Notes: generated from the letters alone by a model not told the origin. A stretch of 64,000 nt of DNA from Clostridium_AF sediminicola (GCF_050402865.1 NZ_BAABMF010000001.1:1-64000); one strand, 5' to 3'. Positions 52,474 through 62,270 are shown, numbered from the stretch's first letter. Program-made: numbers and translations.

Positions 52474-53133
52474 ATGAGTTTTTCAAAACGACTAGTAGAA
52501 GATGAAAGAGTTTTAAAGTTCTATGAGGATTATATGAAACATCCTTTTATTAGAGGATTAAAGGACGGAACATTGGACAGAGGTAAGTATAGAAACTATT
52601 TGATCCAAGATTCTTTATACCTTAAGGACTATGCAAAAGTTTATGCACATGCATTCTTGTTAGTTAATAGGGTAGAAGACTTACAATTTTTACATACGTG
52701 TATAGGAGTAGTAATGTCTGATGAAACCAATATGCATATAAAATATCTTCACGATTATGATCTTGATGTATACAAAGTTGATGATATGGTAGTAAAACCT
52801 GCCAATAGAGAATATTTAGATTATATGCTAAGCTTTGCGGAGGGTGGGGATATAAAAGAAATATTTATGTCTGCGCTGCCATGTACTTTAACATATGAAT
52901 ATATTGGGAAAACATTAAAACAAGAATGTGGTGATAGTTTATCAAATAATTATTATGGTCCATGGATTGAAGCTTATGCAGGAAAAGAATTTGAAGAGTT
53001 TAGTGTAGAATCATGTAAGTTATTAGATAGAATTTGCATTGGAATTGATAAAGAAGAGGAAGAAAAATTGATAAATATTTTCCTTGAAGCGTGCCAGCAT
53101 GAGATGAACTTTTGGGACATGAGCTTTGAATAA
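52474..53133 (+). CDS. tenA: Thiaminase II / aminopyrimidine aminohydrolase TenA
   Basis: 219 residues, all-helical TenA fold. The nucleophile is Cys137 in SALPCTLTYEY, and the C-terminal Glu is in EACQHEMNFWDMSF. It hydrolyses aminopyrimidine breakdown products of thiamine to HMP for salvage. It lies 9 bases after thiT with GAGGTGAG before the ATG. Confidence 0.92.
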   Translation: MSFSKRLVEDERVLKFYEDYMKHPFIRGLKDGTLDRGKYRNYLIQDSLYLKDYAKVYAHAFLLVNRVEDLQFLHTCIGVVMSDETNMHIKYLHDYDLDVYKVDDMVVKPANREYLDYMLSFAEGGDIKEIFMSALPCTLTYEYIGKTLKQECGDSLSNNYYGPWIEAYAGKEFEEFSVESCKLLDRICIGIDKEEEEKLINIFLEACQHEMNFWDMSFE

Positions 53134-53176
53134 AAATAAATTAATTTGTTTTATAAAGTAGAGAAGGAGTGATTAA

Positions 53177-54001
53177 ATGTTTAAAAAATTATTAGAGAAT
53201 CTAAAGTTAAATCCACCGCTAGTGCATAACATAACAAATTATGTTACTGTAAATGACTGTGCAAATATTGTTTTGGCAGCAGGGGGATCACCTATAATGG
53301 CTGAGGGAGTAGATGAAGTAGAAGATATTGTTTCAATAAGTAATGCTCTAAATATTAATATAGGAACACTTAATGCAGCAATGATAGAATCTATGGTAAG
53401 AGCAGGAAAGAGAGCTAATGAACTAGGTTTACCAGTAGTTTTAGATCCAGTGGGAGTAGGAGCTTCTAAGTTAAGAAATACTGCAGTAAAAACATTAGTT
53501 GGAGAAATAAATTTTTCTGTTATCAAAGGAAATATGTCAGAAATAAAAGCTTTAAACTCAAATTCAAAAAATACAGGTGGTGTTGACGTACAAGAGGATG
53601 ATGTTATTGGAGATAATAATATCGATGAATCTATTGAATTTATAAAAAAGGTCTCTAGAAAGTTTAATTGTGTTATTGTTGCTACAGGGGCTATTGATAT
53701 TGTTACAGATGGTGAAAAAGTAGCTTTGATACGTAATGGTCATGAAATGATGTCAAGAATTACTGGAACAGGTTGTATGACAAGTAGTGTTATTGCAACA
53801 TATTGTGGTCCAAACAGAGATGATATTTTTGGAGCTACTGTTATGGCTATTACAACAATGGGGTTATCTGGAGAAAAAGCTTATGAAAAGGTAACAGCTA
53901 GAAAAGAAGGAACAGGTTCTTTTAGAACATATTTAATTGATGGAGTTAGTTTGATGGAGTTGGAAACTTTAAAAGAAGGTGCTAAGATTGAAAGTAGATA
54001 A
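53177..54001 (+). CDS. thiM: Hydroxyethylthiazole kinase ThiM
   Basis: 274 residues. HNITNYVTVNDCANIVLAAGGSPIMA at the start and the anion-hole motif RITGTGCMTSS near the end are diagnostic of ThiM. It phosphorylates hydroxyethylthiazole for salvage. An insertion of acidic, Asn-rich sequence (NSNSKNTGGVDVQEDD) is present but short. The gene overlaps thiE by 14 bases. GAAGGAGTGA precedes the ATG. Confidence 0.95.
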   Translation: MFKKLLENLKLNPPLVHNITNYVTVNDCANIVLAAGGSPIMAEGVDEVEDIVSISNALNINIGTLNAAMIESMVRAGKRANELGLPVVLDPVGVGASKLRNTAVKTLVGEINFSVIKGNMSEIKALNSNSKNTGGVDVQEDDVIGDNNIDESIEFIKKVSRKFNCVIVATGAIDIVTDGEKVALIRNGHEMMSRITGTGCMTSSVIATYCGPNRDDIFGATVMAITTMGLSGEKAYEKVTARKEGTGSFRTYLIDGVSLMELETLKEGAKIESR

Positions 54002-54623
54002 AAAATCTTTATTACTATATCTTGTGACAGATAGAAGCTGGTTAGGAGAAGATAGCTTAATTACTCACGTTAAGGAGAGTTTAATCAATGGAGTTACGTT
54101 TCTACAGTTAAGAGAAAAAGATTTAGATGAAAATAGTTTTTTGAATTTAGCTTTAGAAATAAAGGATTTAGCTAAAGAATATGCTGTTCCTTTTGTAATT
54201 AATGATAATATAGATATTGCCTTAAAAAGCAATGCTGATGGAGTACATATTGGACAAGATGATATGTCTATAGATAAAGCTAGAAAAGCTATTGGTGAAG
54301 ATAAGATATTAGGTGTTTCGGTAGGAACAGTTAATGAGGCTATAGAAGCCGAAAAGTTAGGAGCAGATTATTTGGGAATTGGTGCAGTATTCTCAACAGA
54401 TACAAAAAAAGATGCAGGAGCGGTTACTTTTGAAACACTAAAAAATATTTGTCAGTCAGTTGATATTCCTATAGTTGCAATTGGTGGAATTAATAAAGAG
54501 AATGTTTCATCATTAAAAGGTAGTGGCATTGATGGGGTAGCAGTAATCTCAGCTATTCTAGCTAAAAAAGATATTGCTAAGGCAACTTGTGAATTAAAAG
54601 ATATTTGTGAGAGGATTTTTTAG
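53988..54623 (+). CDS. thiE: Thiamine-phosphate synthase ThiE
   Basis: 211 residues. TIM-barrel motifs LYLVTDRSWL, FLQLREKDLDE, FVINDNIDIAL, DGVHIGQDDM and VAIGGINKENV are all present. It joins HMP-diphosphate and thiazole phosphate. I chose TTG at 53988, which follows AGAAGGTG by 6 bases and lies inside the thiM end; a GTG at 53979 is part of that site. Confidence 0.95.
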   Translation: MKVDKKSLLLYLVTDRSWLGEDSLITHVKESLINGVTFLQLREKDLDENSFLNLALEIKDLAKEYAVPFVINDNIDIALKSNADGVHIGQDDMSIDKARKAIGEDKILGVSVGTVNEAIEAEKLGADYLGIGAVFSTDTKKDAGAVTFETLKNICQSVDIPIVAIGGINKENVSSLKGSGIDGVAVISAILAKKDIAKATCELKDICERIF

Positions 54624-54642
54624 AAGTCAACTGTCAACTGAG
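54624..54642. repeat. Heptad remnant between thiE and thiD
   Basis: AGTCAACTGTCAACTGAG reads on the minus strand as AGTTGAC AGTTGAC T, the same 7-mer as in copy D. It lies directly between the thiE stop and the thiD ribosome site. Confidence 0.6.
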
Positions 54643-54657
54643 AAAAGGGGTGTTTGT

Positions 54658-55437
54658 ATGAAAAACGTATTAACTATAGCAGGTTCTGATTGTAGTGGAG
54701 GAGCCGGTATACAAGCAGATTTAAAGACGATAATAGCTAATAAATGTTATGGAATGAGCGTAATTACAGCATTAACGGCACAAAATACAACAGGGGTTTA
54801 TGGAATAGAAGCTTGTTCAGTTGATTTTGTAAAGAATCAAATGGATTGTGTTTTTACAGATATTTTCCCTGATGCAGTAAAAATTGGAATGGTATCATCC
54901 ATCGAGATTATAGAAGCAATTGCAGAAAAGTTGAAAGAGTATAAACCTAAAAATATTGTTATTGACCCTGTAATGGTTGCAACTTCAGGATCTAAACTTC
55001 TTGACGAAGATGCAATACATAAGCTTTTAAATAAATTAATACCACTTGCAACGGTTATTACTCCTAATCTTTTTGAAGCAGAAATCTTGTGCGGATTTGA
55101 AATAAAAAGTTCAGATGATATGATAAAGGCAGCTGAAAAAATTGCTGGAAATTATGATGGTCATATATTAATCAAAGGTGGACATCTTGAAAACAATGCT
55201 AATGATTTATTATTCTCTAATGGAGACATACATTGGTTTGAAGGAGAAAGAATAGAGAATTCTAATACCCACGGCACAGGATGTACATTATCTTCTGCAA
55301 TTGCTAGTAACCTTGCTTTAGGATATAGTGTTGAAAAAAGTATAGGAAATAGTAAAGAATATATTACTGGTGCATTAAGAGCAAATTTAGATTTGGGAAA
55401 AGGTAGTGGACCATTAGATCATTCTTATAGAATTTGA
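54658..55437 (+). CDS. thiD: Hydroxymethylpyrimidine/phosphomethylpyrimidine kinase ThiD
   Basis: 259 residues. AGSDCSGGAGIQADLKTI at the start and GTGCTLSSAIASNLALG near the end are the ThiD hallmarks. VMVATSGSKLL and VITPNLFEAE also fit. It makes HMP-diphosphate for ThiE. The ATG at 54658 follows AAAAGGGGTG; an upstream in-frame ATG lies within thiE and would include the heptad remnant. Confidence 0.95.
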   Translation: MKNVLTIAGSDCSGGAGIQADLKTIIANKCYGMSVITALTAQNTTGVYGIEACSVDFVKNQMDCVFTDIFPDAVKIGMVSSIEIIEAIAEKLKEYKPKNIVIDPVMVATSGSKLLDEDAIHKLLNKLIPLATVITPNLFEAEILCGFEIKSSDDMIKAAEKIAGNYDGHILIKGGHLENNANDLLFSNGDIHWFEGERIENSNTHGTGCTLSSAIASNLALGYSVEKSIGNSKEYITGALRANLDLGKGSGPLDHSYRI

Positions 55438-55466
55438 TTTAAAAACAATGATGTTTATGTTGTAAA

Positions 55467-55496
55467 TTTAGAGAATCCAATTTTGGATTCTCTAAA
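55467..55496 (+). terminator. Terminator of the thi operon
   Basis: TTTAGAGAATCCAA and TTGGATTCTCTAAA form a perfect 14-bp stem with a 2-base loop; only a weak T run follows. Confidence 0.75.
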
Positions 55497-55582
55497 ATAC
55501 AACAAAATATGTTATTTATTATAAAGTTTAGATATAAAACTATTATACGCTTAGCGATTTATAAAAATCTCCCTCTTTATTT

Positions 55583-55896
55583 TTGTATAGGAATTTATAA
55601 ATTTTTTTAGCAATTTTATACTTATCAAGTGCAGTTATATCAACACATTGCAGTGTTGTGTAAAAATTTTACACTAATTTTTAAATTCCATCCTTCAGCG
55701 AGTAGAAGAAGCATATATAGCGTAAAAGTCATCTTAACAAGCTTTAGAAATTCTTATTTATTTTCGTAATATATGCGTTAAGAAAAATTATTGTTTGAGT
55801 GCAACGAGTTATAATTTTTTAGTATATATTTAAGAAAATAAATTAGAATTTCTTAGTGAAGTGGAGTGACTTTCTAGCTATATATGCCTTTGTTCA
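55583..55896. repeat. Long palindromic intergenic element (copy 2, full form)
   Basis: The left arm (55711-55776) GCATATATAGCGTAAAAGTC..AGAAATTCTTATTTATTTTC is an imperfect inverted copy of the right arm (55823-55887). The element also holds the hairpins CAACAC/GTGTTG (near 55642-55659) and GTGTAAAAATTTTACAC (55658-55674). Ends: TTTGTATAGGAATTTATA on the left and TATATATGCCTTTGTTC on the right. The right end supplies the last codons and stop of the adjacent minus-strand gene. No protein is encoded. Confidence 0.75.
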
Positions 55897-57634
55897 TCAT
55901 TCCTTCAATTTGGTTAAAGGGTATTTTAAAGGTTACAAATCCTGCAGCATAAGGACCTATTTCATAAGGGGGAAAGTATATATACAAATTTTCATCGTCC
56001 AAATAGAAGGGTTGATCTTCTTTTATACTTTTAAAAGAATCCTTAAAGATATACTCGTACTGTGGATCAGTTTCAATCATATTTTTAATGATTTTATTTA
56101 ATTCTCCAACCCAATACACACCGCCCATAAATAAATCTCCTAGGGTATAAAACTTTCCTGTCACTAAATCTATACTAGGTGTCTTTTTAACAGGCATTCC
56201 ATGTGCTGCTCCTAAAGGATAATAATACCCAAAAATGTCTAGAGTTAATAGATTATTTTTAAAAAATTGTACAGAAAAATCACCAAAATAATTATAGTTT
56301 AAAACATCATCTGGAGATACAATGTAAGGAGATTTTAAGTTTTCTTCAAACAATGGCTCAAAATAAGATATTTCTATTAATTTTTTATTTATATTTTTTT
56401 CTACTTTTTTATTCGATACTCCATTAACTGCAGGATTATATATTAAGTAATCTATATTTGGACTATATTTGACCTTAGTGACTGAATACTTTTTGCTAAG
56501 AAGTATAGTATCATTTGGTTTATAAATTATTTTACCTGATTTACTTAAATAGTATGGATAAAAATCAATATTTGCATAGACTATATTATCCTTAAGTCCT
56601 AATTCTCCACTTCCTTTTTCAATAGGAAGGCTATTATCAATTTTTCCATTTTTATTAATAAAGAAAGTATACTCATTATCAGATCCATAAGCTAGTTCTT
56701 TATTATAATTACCGACAGCTAAGTAGTTAAAATCACTTAATTGTTTGCCTGTTGTATCTCCTATAGCGTATATGCTAGGACTTGTAAACTTATCTTCTCC
56801 AATTGGCATTCCAAGGGCGAAACGACTTTCACCTAAATAATATATTTTGCTATAAATAGGCTGAAAAATGTAGTTTCCATTTTGATCAATTACACCATAG
56901 GGACCATTATAACCATCTTCTGTACTTACTACTGCGAAACCATCTTTAAAACCTCCAGCAAAAGAATAAATAGGTTTTATAACTACTTGTCCTTTTATGT
57001 TAATATAACCTGATTTATCTCCATAAGATTTGGAAAAAACCATTAAGCCATTTCCATATTGACTTACAATTTCATAGTTATAAGTGTTTATTATATTTCC
57101 ATATAAATCTATCAACGCATACTTTTTATCTTTGATTTTAACTAATACTACACCATCTATAAAATCATTAGCTTGGGAAAACTTTGGAGGTATAATTTCA
57201 TTTCCAAATCTATCTATATATCCGTAAGTATAGGAGTTAGTAGAATTAAGTATCCCAATCATTGCTCTAGACTCTTTATAATCACCTACATAGTTGTAAG
57301 GTTTATTTGTCATTATATTACCTTTTTCATCCATAACACCCATATTGCCATTTAATATATAGGTAGCACGTCCTTCTTTAAAAGAGTTAATATTGTCATA
57401 AATAGGCTTAATAACATATTCCCCTTTAGGATTTATTGCCCCTGTTAAGTTATTTTCCTGGACTATAGCTATATTAAATTTATTAAAATCGTTAGCATTT
57501 TGGTATTTTGGTTTTAAAATAAATTTTCCTTTTCTATTAATGTAGCCATAAATGGGGCCATCTCTATTATTAGTTAGCGCTGGATATAACTTTTGTAAGT
57601 CTATTTTTCTTTTACTTTCCCTTTTTATTCTCAT
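55874..57634 (-). CDS. WG-repeat protein with C-terminal DUF3298-type domain
   Basis: 586 residues. About eight WG-type repeats (for example YGYINRKGKFILKPKYQNANDF, GAINPKGEYVIKPIYDNINSF, SGYINIKGQVVIKPIYSFAGGF) fill residues 25-330. A C-terminal domain (about 400-580, with PSIDLVTGKFYTLGDLF and LYIYFPPYEIGPYAAG) resembles DUF3298/RsiV-like extracellular domains. No signal peptide is evident. The function is unknown; such proteins often occur near the cell surface. The final residues NKGIYS and the stop codon come from the repeat element. Confidence 0.85.
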   Translation of the reverse strand: MRIKRESKRKIDLQKLYPALTNNRDGPIYGYINRKGKFILKPKYQNANDFNKFNIAIVQENNLTGAINPKGEYVIKPIYDNINSFKEGRATYILNGNMGVMDEKGNIMTNKPYNYVGDYKESRAMIGILNSTNSYTYGYIDRFGNEIIPPKFSQANDFIDGVVLVKIKDKKYALIDLYGNIINTYNYEIVSQYGNGLMVFSKSYGDKSGYINIKGQVVIKPIYSFAGGFKDGFAVVSTEDGYNGPYGVIDQNGNYIFQPIYSKIYYLGESRFALGMPIGEDKFTSPSIYAIGDTTGKQLSDFNYLAVGNYNKELAYGSDNEYTFFINKNGKIDNSLPIEKGSGELGLKDNIVYANIDFYPYYLSKSGKIIYKPNDTILLSKKYSVTKVKYSPNIDYLIYNPAVNGVSNKKVEKNINKKLIEISYFEPLFEENLKSPYIVSPDDVLNYNYFGDFSVQFFKNNLLTLDIFGYYYPLGAAHGMPVKKTPSIDLVTGKFYTLGDLFMGGVYWVGELNKIIKNMIETDPQYEYIFKDSFKSIKEDQPFYLDDENLYIYFPPYEIGPYAAGFVTFKIPFNQIEGMMNKGIYS

Positions 57635-57682
57635 TTATACACTCCTATATTTTTAGATTATACTCATCTATAATGGTTATTA

Positions 57683-57815
57683 CACAAAAAGTAATTTAGT
57701 TGAACTTCGACCATAATATATAGCGTCAGAACGCATCAATCTGCGGTAGGAATTGCAGAAATCTCCAATCTGCAATACATATTGTAGTCGACTTTAGTTC
57801 AACTTACTTTTTGTG
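57683..57815. repeat. Inverted-repeat element between divergent genes
   Basis: CACAAAAAGTAA..GTTGAACTTCGAC (57683-57711) is mirrored by GTCGAC..AGTTCAACTTACTTTTTGTG (57787-57815), arms near 28 bases. The interior contains a TCTGCGG/GGAATTGCAGA segment. It looks like a MITE-type hairpin. It shares no obvious sequence with the other two families. Confidence 0.7.
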
Positions 57816-57876
57816 GTTTAACAATATAATACAATAATATTAATGACTAGGAATTGTTGTTACAAACATATAAATA

Positions 57877-57907
57877 TTGACAAACTATGTTCCAACTATT
57901 GAGGAAC
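57877..57907 (+). promoter_or_regulatory. Possible MerR-type operator
   Basis: TTGACA (57877-57882) followed by the dyad GTTCC-N9-GGAAC (57889-57907). The dyad suits MerR-family binding, but no -10 is seen at the expected distance; a TATAAT lies near 57953. Confidence 0.35.
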
Positions 57908-58011
57908 AAAAAGTAGGTAGAGATTTTGAGAGAGATAGCATGGAAATATATGTTATAATAACATTATTATTAGTATAAGGTTTAGTATGAGTGAAAATAA
58001 GGAGTGGTTGT

Positions 58012-58845
58012 ATGGAAAGGTTGACAATTGGCCAAATGTCCAAGTTAAATAATATTTCGAAACAAGCACTGAGATTATATGACAAAATAGGGCTACTAAA
58101 GCCTTATATCATTAATGAAGAAACTGGTTATAGATACTATAGCATAAAACAAAGTGCTCAATTAGATATGATTCAATATATGAAATCTTTAGGAATGACA
58201 TTAAGTGATATAAAAAATATATTTGATAAAAATGATCTATTTGTAATGAAAAGTATTTTACAACAGAAAAGTGAAGAGATAAACAAACAAATAAAAAAGT
58301 TAAAATATCAAAAAAGGGCAATTGAGCGTTCTATAGGAAGCTATGAAAGATATGAAAATTCTCCTTCGGACGGTACTATATTAGTTGAATATATTGAAAA
58401 ACGACGTATGTACTGCGTTGATGAAGGATTGAATTTTTATGATTATGATATTGATGTATACGAAGGAATGTTGAGGGAACTAAAAAACAAACTTATATCA
58501 GATGGTGTACCTGAAATATATTTTTGTAATGCAGGAACTATTTTGCGTAAAGAAAACTTAGAAAAACAAAAGTTTGTTTCCAGTGAAGTTTTCGTTTTTG
58601 TAGATAAGGAACATGTAGATGAAAAACTCATAGTTCAAATTCCATCAAATACATATTTATGTATATATTGTAGTAGTTTTGATAAAGAAAAAGAATATAT
58701 ACTTAAGCTTTTGAATGAGGTTGAGAAGAAAAGATATGAGATTGTAGGAGACTATATTTGCGAGGTTTTAGCTGAATTACCTGTATTTCATAATGAAGAG
58801 AGAAGTATGTTTTCTAGATTACAAATACCTATAAAAATTCGTTAA
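58012..58845 (+). CDS. MerR family regulator with GyrI-like effector domain
   Basis: 277 residues. The N-terminal MerR helix-turn-helix (LTIGQMSKLNNISKQALRLYDKIGLLKP, GYRYYS) is followed by a coiled-coil dimer helix and a C-terminal effector-binding domain of the GyrI/BmrR type (about 125-275). It probably senses an organic compound. The ATG at 58012 follows AAGGAGTGG. Its target promoter is unclear: it may regulate itself or the next gene, whose start is 112 bases downstream. Confidence 0.88.
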   Translation: MERLTIGQMSKLNNISKQALRLYDKIGLLKPYIINEETGYRYYSIKQSAQLDMIQYMKSLGMTLSDIKNIFDKNDLFVMKSILQQKSEEINKQIKKLKYQKRAIERSIGSYERYENSPSDGTILVEYIEKRRMYCVDEGLNFYDYDIDVYEGMLRELKNKLISDGVPEIYFCNAGTILRKENLEKQKFVSSEVFVFVDKEHVDEKLIVQIPSNTYLCIYCSSFDKEKEYILKLLNEVEKKRYEIVGDYICEVLAELPVFHNEERSMFSRLQIPIKIR

Positions 58846-58956
58846 GTTTTTATCAAATTTTAGTTGACTTTATAGTTACTATAACTTTTATAATAAAATT
58901 AATAAATGGTAAAAAATGAAAATGTTACTTAAAAAATTATGAAAAGAGGTATGGGT

Positions 58957-59991
58957 ATGTTTAATGAAAAAGTTAGAGTAATTCAGTATGGTTGTGGTAA
59001 GATGTCTAAGTATATACTTCGTTATTTATACGAAAAAGGGGCAGAAATTGTTGGTGCAATTGATGTAAATCCAGACATAATTGGCATGGATGTTGGAGAT
59101 TGGGCAGAACTTGGAGTTAAACTTGGAGTTACTATTAGAAGTGATGCAGATGCAGTTCTTGATGAATGTGATGCAGATATTGCTGTTGTTACTTTATTTA
59201 GCTTTATGGATGATGTATATCCATACTTCGAAAAAGCCATAAAGAGAGGCATTAACGTAGTAACAACATGTGAAGAGGCTATTTATCCTTGGACAACTGC
59301 GCCTGCAATTACTAATAAATTAGATGCCCTTGCAAAAGAAAACGGTTGCACAATAGCTGGTTCTGGTATGCAAGATATATATTGGATAAATATGATTGAT
59401 TGTGTTGCTGGTGGAGTTCATACAATTGAAAAAATAGAGGGTGCTACCAGTTATAATGTTGATGAGTATGGTCTTGCCCTTGCAAAGGCACATGGTGTAG
59501 GATTAACAGCAGAAGAGTTCGAAGAACAAATTGCTCATCCGGAAACTTTAGAGCCTGCATATGTATGGAATTCCAATGAAGCAATTTGTTCAAAAATGGG
59601 ATGGACTATTAAATCTCAAACTCAAAAGTGTGTTCCATATTTTTATGATTCAGACTTATATTCATCAACACTTGAATCAACTATACCAAAAGGTCGTTGT
59701 ATAGGAATGAGTGCAGTTGTTACTACAGAAACATTCCAAGGACCAATAATTGAGACTCAGTGCATTGGTAAAGTTTATGGCCCAGAGGATGGCGATCTTT
59801 GTGATTGGAAAATTACAGGAGAACCAAATACGGAGTTTTATGTAAAAAAACCAGCAACAGTTGAACATACATGTGCAACAATAGTGAATCGTATTCCTAA
59901 AGTTATTAATGCTCCAGCAGGATATTATACTATAGAGAAAATGGAAAATGTAGAGTACATGTCTTACCCTATGCAGCTATATGTAAAATAG
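58957..59991 (+). CDS. ord: 2,4-diaminopentanoate dehydrogenase-like protein
   Basis: 344 residues. The dinucleotide-binding start VIQYGCGKMSKYILRYLYEKG and GAIDVNP are those of dihydrodipicolinate-reductase-like enzymes. The length and GSGMQDIYWINMIDCVAGG match the clostridial 2,4-diaminopentanoate dehydrogenase (Ord) of oxidative ornithine fermentation. The other Or genes are not in this window. The ATG at 58957 follows AGAGGT; two upstream ATGs overlap that site. A terminator follows. Confidence 0.8.
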   Translation: MFNEKVRVIQYGCGKMSKYILRYLYEKGAEIVGAIDVNPDIIGMDVGDWAELGVKLGVTIRSDADAVLDECDADIAVVTLFSFMDDVYPYFEKAIKRGINVVTTCEEAIYPWTTAPAITNKLDALAKENGCTIAGSGMQDIYWINMIDCVAGGVHTIEKIEGATSYNVDEYGLALAKAHGVGLTAEEFEEQIAHPETLEPAYVWNSNEAICSKMGWTIKSQTQKCVPYFYDSDLYSSTLESTIPKGRCIGMSAVVTTETFQGPIIETQCIGKVYGPEDGDLCDWKITGEPNTEFYVKKPATVEHTCATIVNRIPKVINAPAGYYTIEKMENVEYMSYPMQLYVK

Positions 59992-60085
59992 GAGGTTGTT
60001 TAAAGCTATTTGAAGCAATGATTTTGAATTTACACTGAAATATATATTTAATATAAACGTGAGTAAAACCATAACTTTAATAAAA

Positions 60086-60112
60086 AATAGTCCATAAATG
60101 GGCTATTTTTTT
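60086..60112 (+). terminator. Terminator of the Ord-like gene
   Basis: AAATAGTCCA and TGGGCTATTT pair around a short TAAA loop, ending in a run of T residues. Confidence 0.8.
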
Positions 60113-60254
60113 GATTAATTTTTGCTTTTTATATTATATTAATTTTCAAATAGATATCTTATTGAAATATTTGTTATCATATAACATTAAATGACAAAAT
60201 ATTCAAGCATGACATGTTAATATAAAGATATACTATAATATGTTGGAGGTAAAT

Positions 60255-62270
60255 ATGGAGAAAATTGATTGTAGAACTCAAAGAGCAAGAACGCTTACTA
60301 GCAAAGATTATATTTTCATCATATCTGGAATTGTTATTTTATGGTATGTAAATCAATATAACCATTTAATGTTTCATACAACAATTGAATTATTAACAAT
60401 AGCAGTGGGTTTTAGTTTAATGTTTATCTCTATTGGGACAAGCAAGGTTTGTGATAACAGCATGTTAACATATGTAGGTATCATTTATGGATTTGTTGGT
60501 TTTATAGATTTCTTTCATGCATTATCTTATGAGGGAATGGTTATATATCGTGATAGTTTAAATGTTTCAGTACAATTATGGATAATTGCTAGGTACTTTG
60601 AAAGTATAGCATTAGTTGTTTCGATATATTATACAAAAAGAAAAATAAATATAAATAGAATAATTTTAATTAATTTTATTGCAACAATGGTGTTGATATC
60701 TTTAGTATTTTTATTTAAAGTATTCCCAAGATGTTATATAGAAGGGGTAGGGTTAACAAAGGTAAAGGTTGTTAGTGAATTAATAATAATAGGGATGTAT
60801 ATATTGTTTATTTATCTTTTTAGAAAGAATAATAATAAAATTTCAGTAAAAGCAACAAATTTACTAACTTATTCTTTGATTTTTAAAATAATTGCAGAGT
60901 TAAATTTATGTTTTGCTAAAGATGTGCATGACTTAACTAATTTTTCAGGGCATATTAACAAAGGCATTTCATTTTATTTCATGTATAAAGTATTATTTCT
61001 AGCAATAATAGTAGATCCGTATAATACTATATTTAATAAGTTAAACAAAAAAGCAGATGATTTGAAAAAAGCAAATGTTGTTATAGCAAATAAATCTATT
61101 ATGTATGGAAAAATTTTAGACTTTTTACCTAGTGGAATAGTAAAAAAAGAAAATAATAAAGTAGTATATGTGAATAGAACTTTTAAAGAGATGTTTAATA
61201 TTGATTTTAAAAATAAGATATCAGAGGAGGATCCAAATTTTAATGATTGCAAGGAAATTAATAAAATTTGTGCATTAAATAGTCTTGAAGAAGATAATCC
61301 TTCATTTCGTTCAAAGGAATATGAGTTTTTAACAAATGATAAAAAACTAATAACTGAAATTTCGTCGTTAACAATAAATGATGATGGCACGGAGTCTTCT
61401 ATATTCGTAATTAAAGATATCGGGGATAAGAAAAAAGCAGAAAAGGTTATGGAAAAATTAAAAGAGAAAGAAAAAGAAGAAAATTTAAAAAGTGAATTTT
61501 TTGCTAATATATCTCATGAACTTAGAACTCCTATTAATGTTATTTACTCTGCACTACAAATGGAAAAGATTTTCTTAAAAAGTGATGATATAGAAAGAAT
61601 AAAAAAATATAATTTGATTATTAATCAAAATTGCTTGAGACTAATAAGAATAATAAATAATATTATTGATTCTACAAAAATTGAAGCAGGCTTTATGAAA
61701 CCAAAGTTCAGTATTAATAATATAGTTCGACTTGTTGAGAATATAACTCAATCTGTTATCAGTTATGCAGATCATAAAAATATAAATGTGGTGTTTGACA
61801 CTAATGAAGAAGAAATTTATGTTTTATGTGATTCAGATTACATTGAAAGAATTTTGCTTAACCTTTTAGCTAATGCTATTAAATACGGCAAAAAGGGTGG
61901 AAACATAGAAGTTTCTTTAAGCACTGAAGAAAGTGGAAAAGTTATGATAACAGTTGAGGATGATGGAATTGGTATACCAGACGGTAAAAAAGGAAAAGTA
62001 TTTAATAGATTTGAGAAGGTAGATAAAAGTATAAATAGAGCTAACGAGGGCAGTGGAATAGGATTATCTATTGTTAAAGCATTAGTTGAGATTCAAAGAG
62101 GTGCTATTTGGGTGGAAAGTAAACTAGGGGAAGGAAGTAAATTTTACATAAAGTTCCCAATTGTAGAAGGATTAGATGAAGTATGTGCAACCAAAGAGGA
62201 CTCTATTAATAGTCAAAAAAATAATATTATTGAGAAAATAAATATTGAATTTTCGGATATATATTTTTAA
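60255..62270 (+). CDS. Sensor histidine kinase with MASE3 membrane domain
   Basis: 671 residues. Seven to eight hydrophobic segments in residues 15-270 form a MASE3-type sensor (FHTTIELLTIAVGFSLMF, GFIDFFHALSYEGM). It is followed by a PAS-like segment (about 290-390), a HisKA domain with His in ISHELRTPINVIYS (about 415), and HATPase with EDDGIGIP and GSGIGLSIVKAL. It would phosphorylate an unlinked response regulator; none lies nearby. The ATG at 60255 follows GGAGGT. Confidence 0.9.
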   Translation: MEKIDCRTQRARTLTSKDYIFIISGIVILWYVNQYNHLMFHTTIELLTIAVGFSLMFISIGTSKVCDNSMLTYVGIIYGFVGFIDFFHALSYEGMVIYRDSLNVSVQLWIIARYFESIALVVSIYYTKRKININRIILINFIATMVLISLVFLFKVFPRCYIEGVGLTKVKVVSELIIIGMYILFIYLFRKNNNKISVKATNLLTYSLIFKIIAELNLCFAKDVHDLTNFSGHINKGISFYFMYKVLFLAIIVDPYNTIFNKLNKKADDLKKANVVIANKSIMYGKILDFLPSGIVKKENNKVVYVNRTFKEMFNIDFKNKISEEDPNFNDCKEINKICALNSLEEDNPSFRSKEYEFLTNDKKLITEISSLTINDDGTESSIFVIKDIGDKKKAEKVMEKLKEKEKEENLKSEFFANISHELRTPINVIYSALQMEKIFLKSDDIERIKKYNLIINQNCLRLIRIINNIIDSTKIEAGFMKPKFSINNIVRLVENITQSVISYADHKNINVVFDTNEEEIYVLCDSDYIERILLNLLANAIKYGKKGGNIEVSLSTEESGKVMITVEDDGIGIPDGKKGKVFNRFEKVDKSINRANEGSGIGLSIVKALVEIQRGAIWVESKLGEGSKFYIKFPIVEGLDEVCATKEDSINSQKNNIIEKINIEFSDIYF

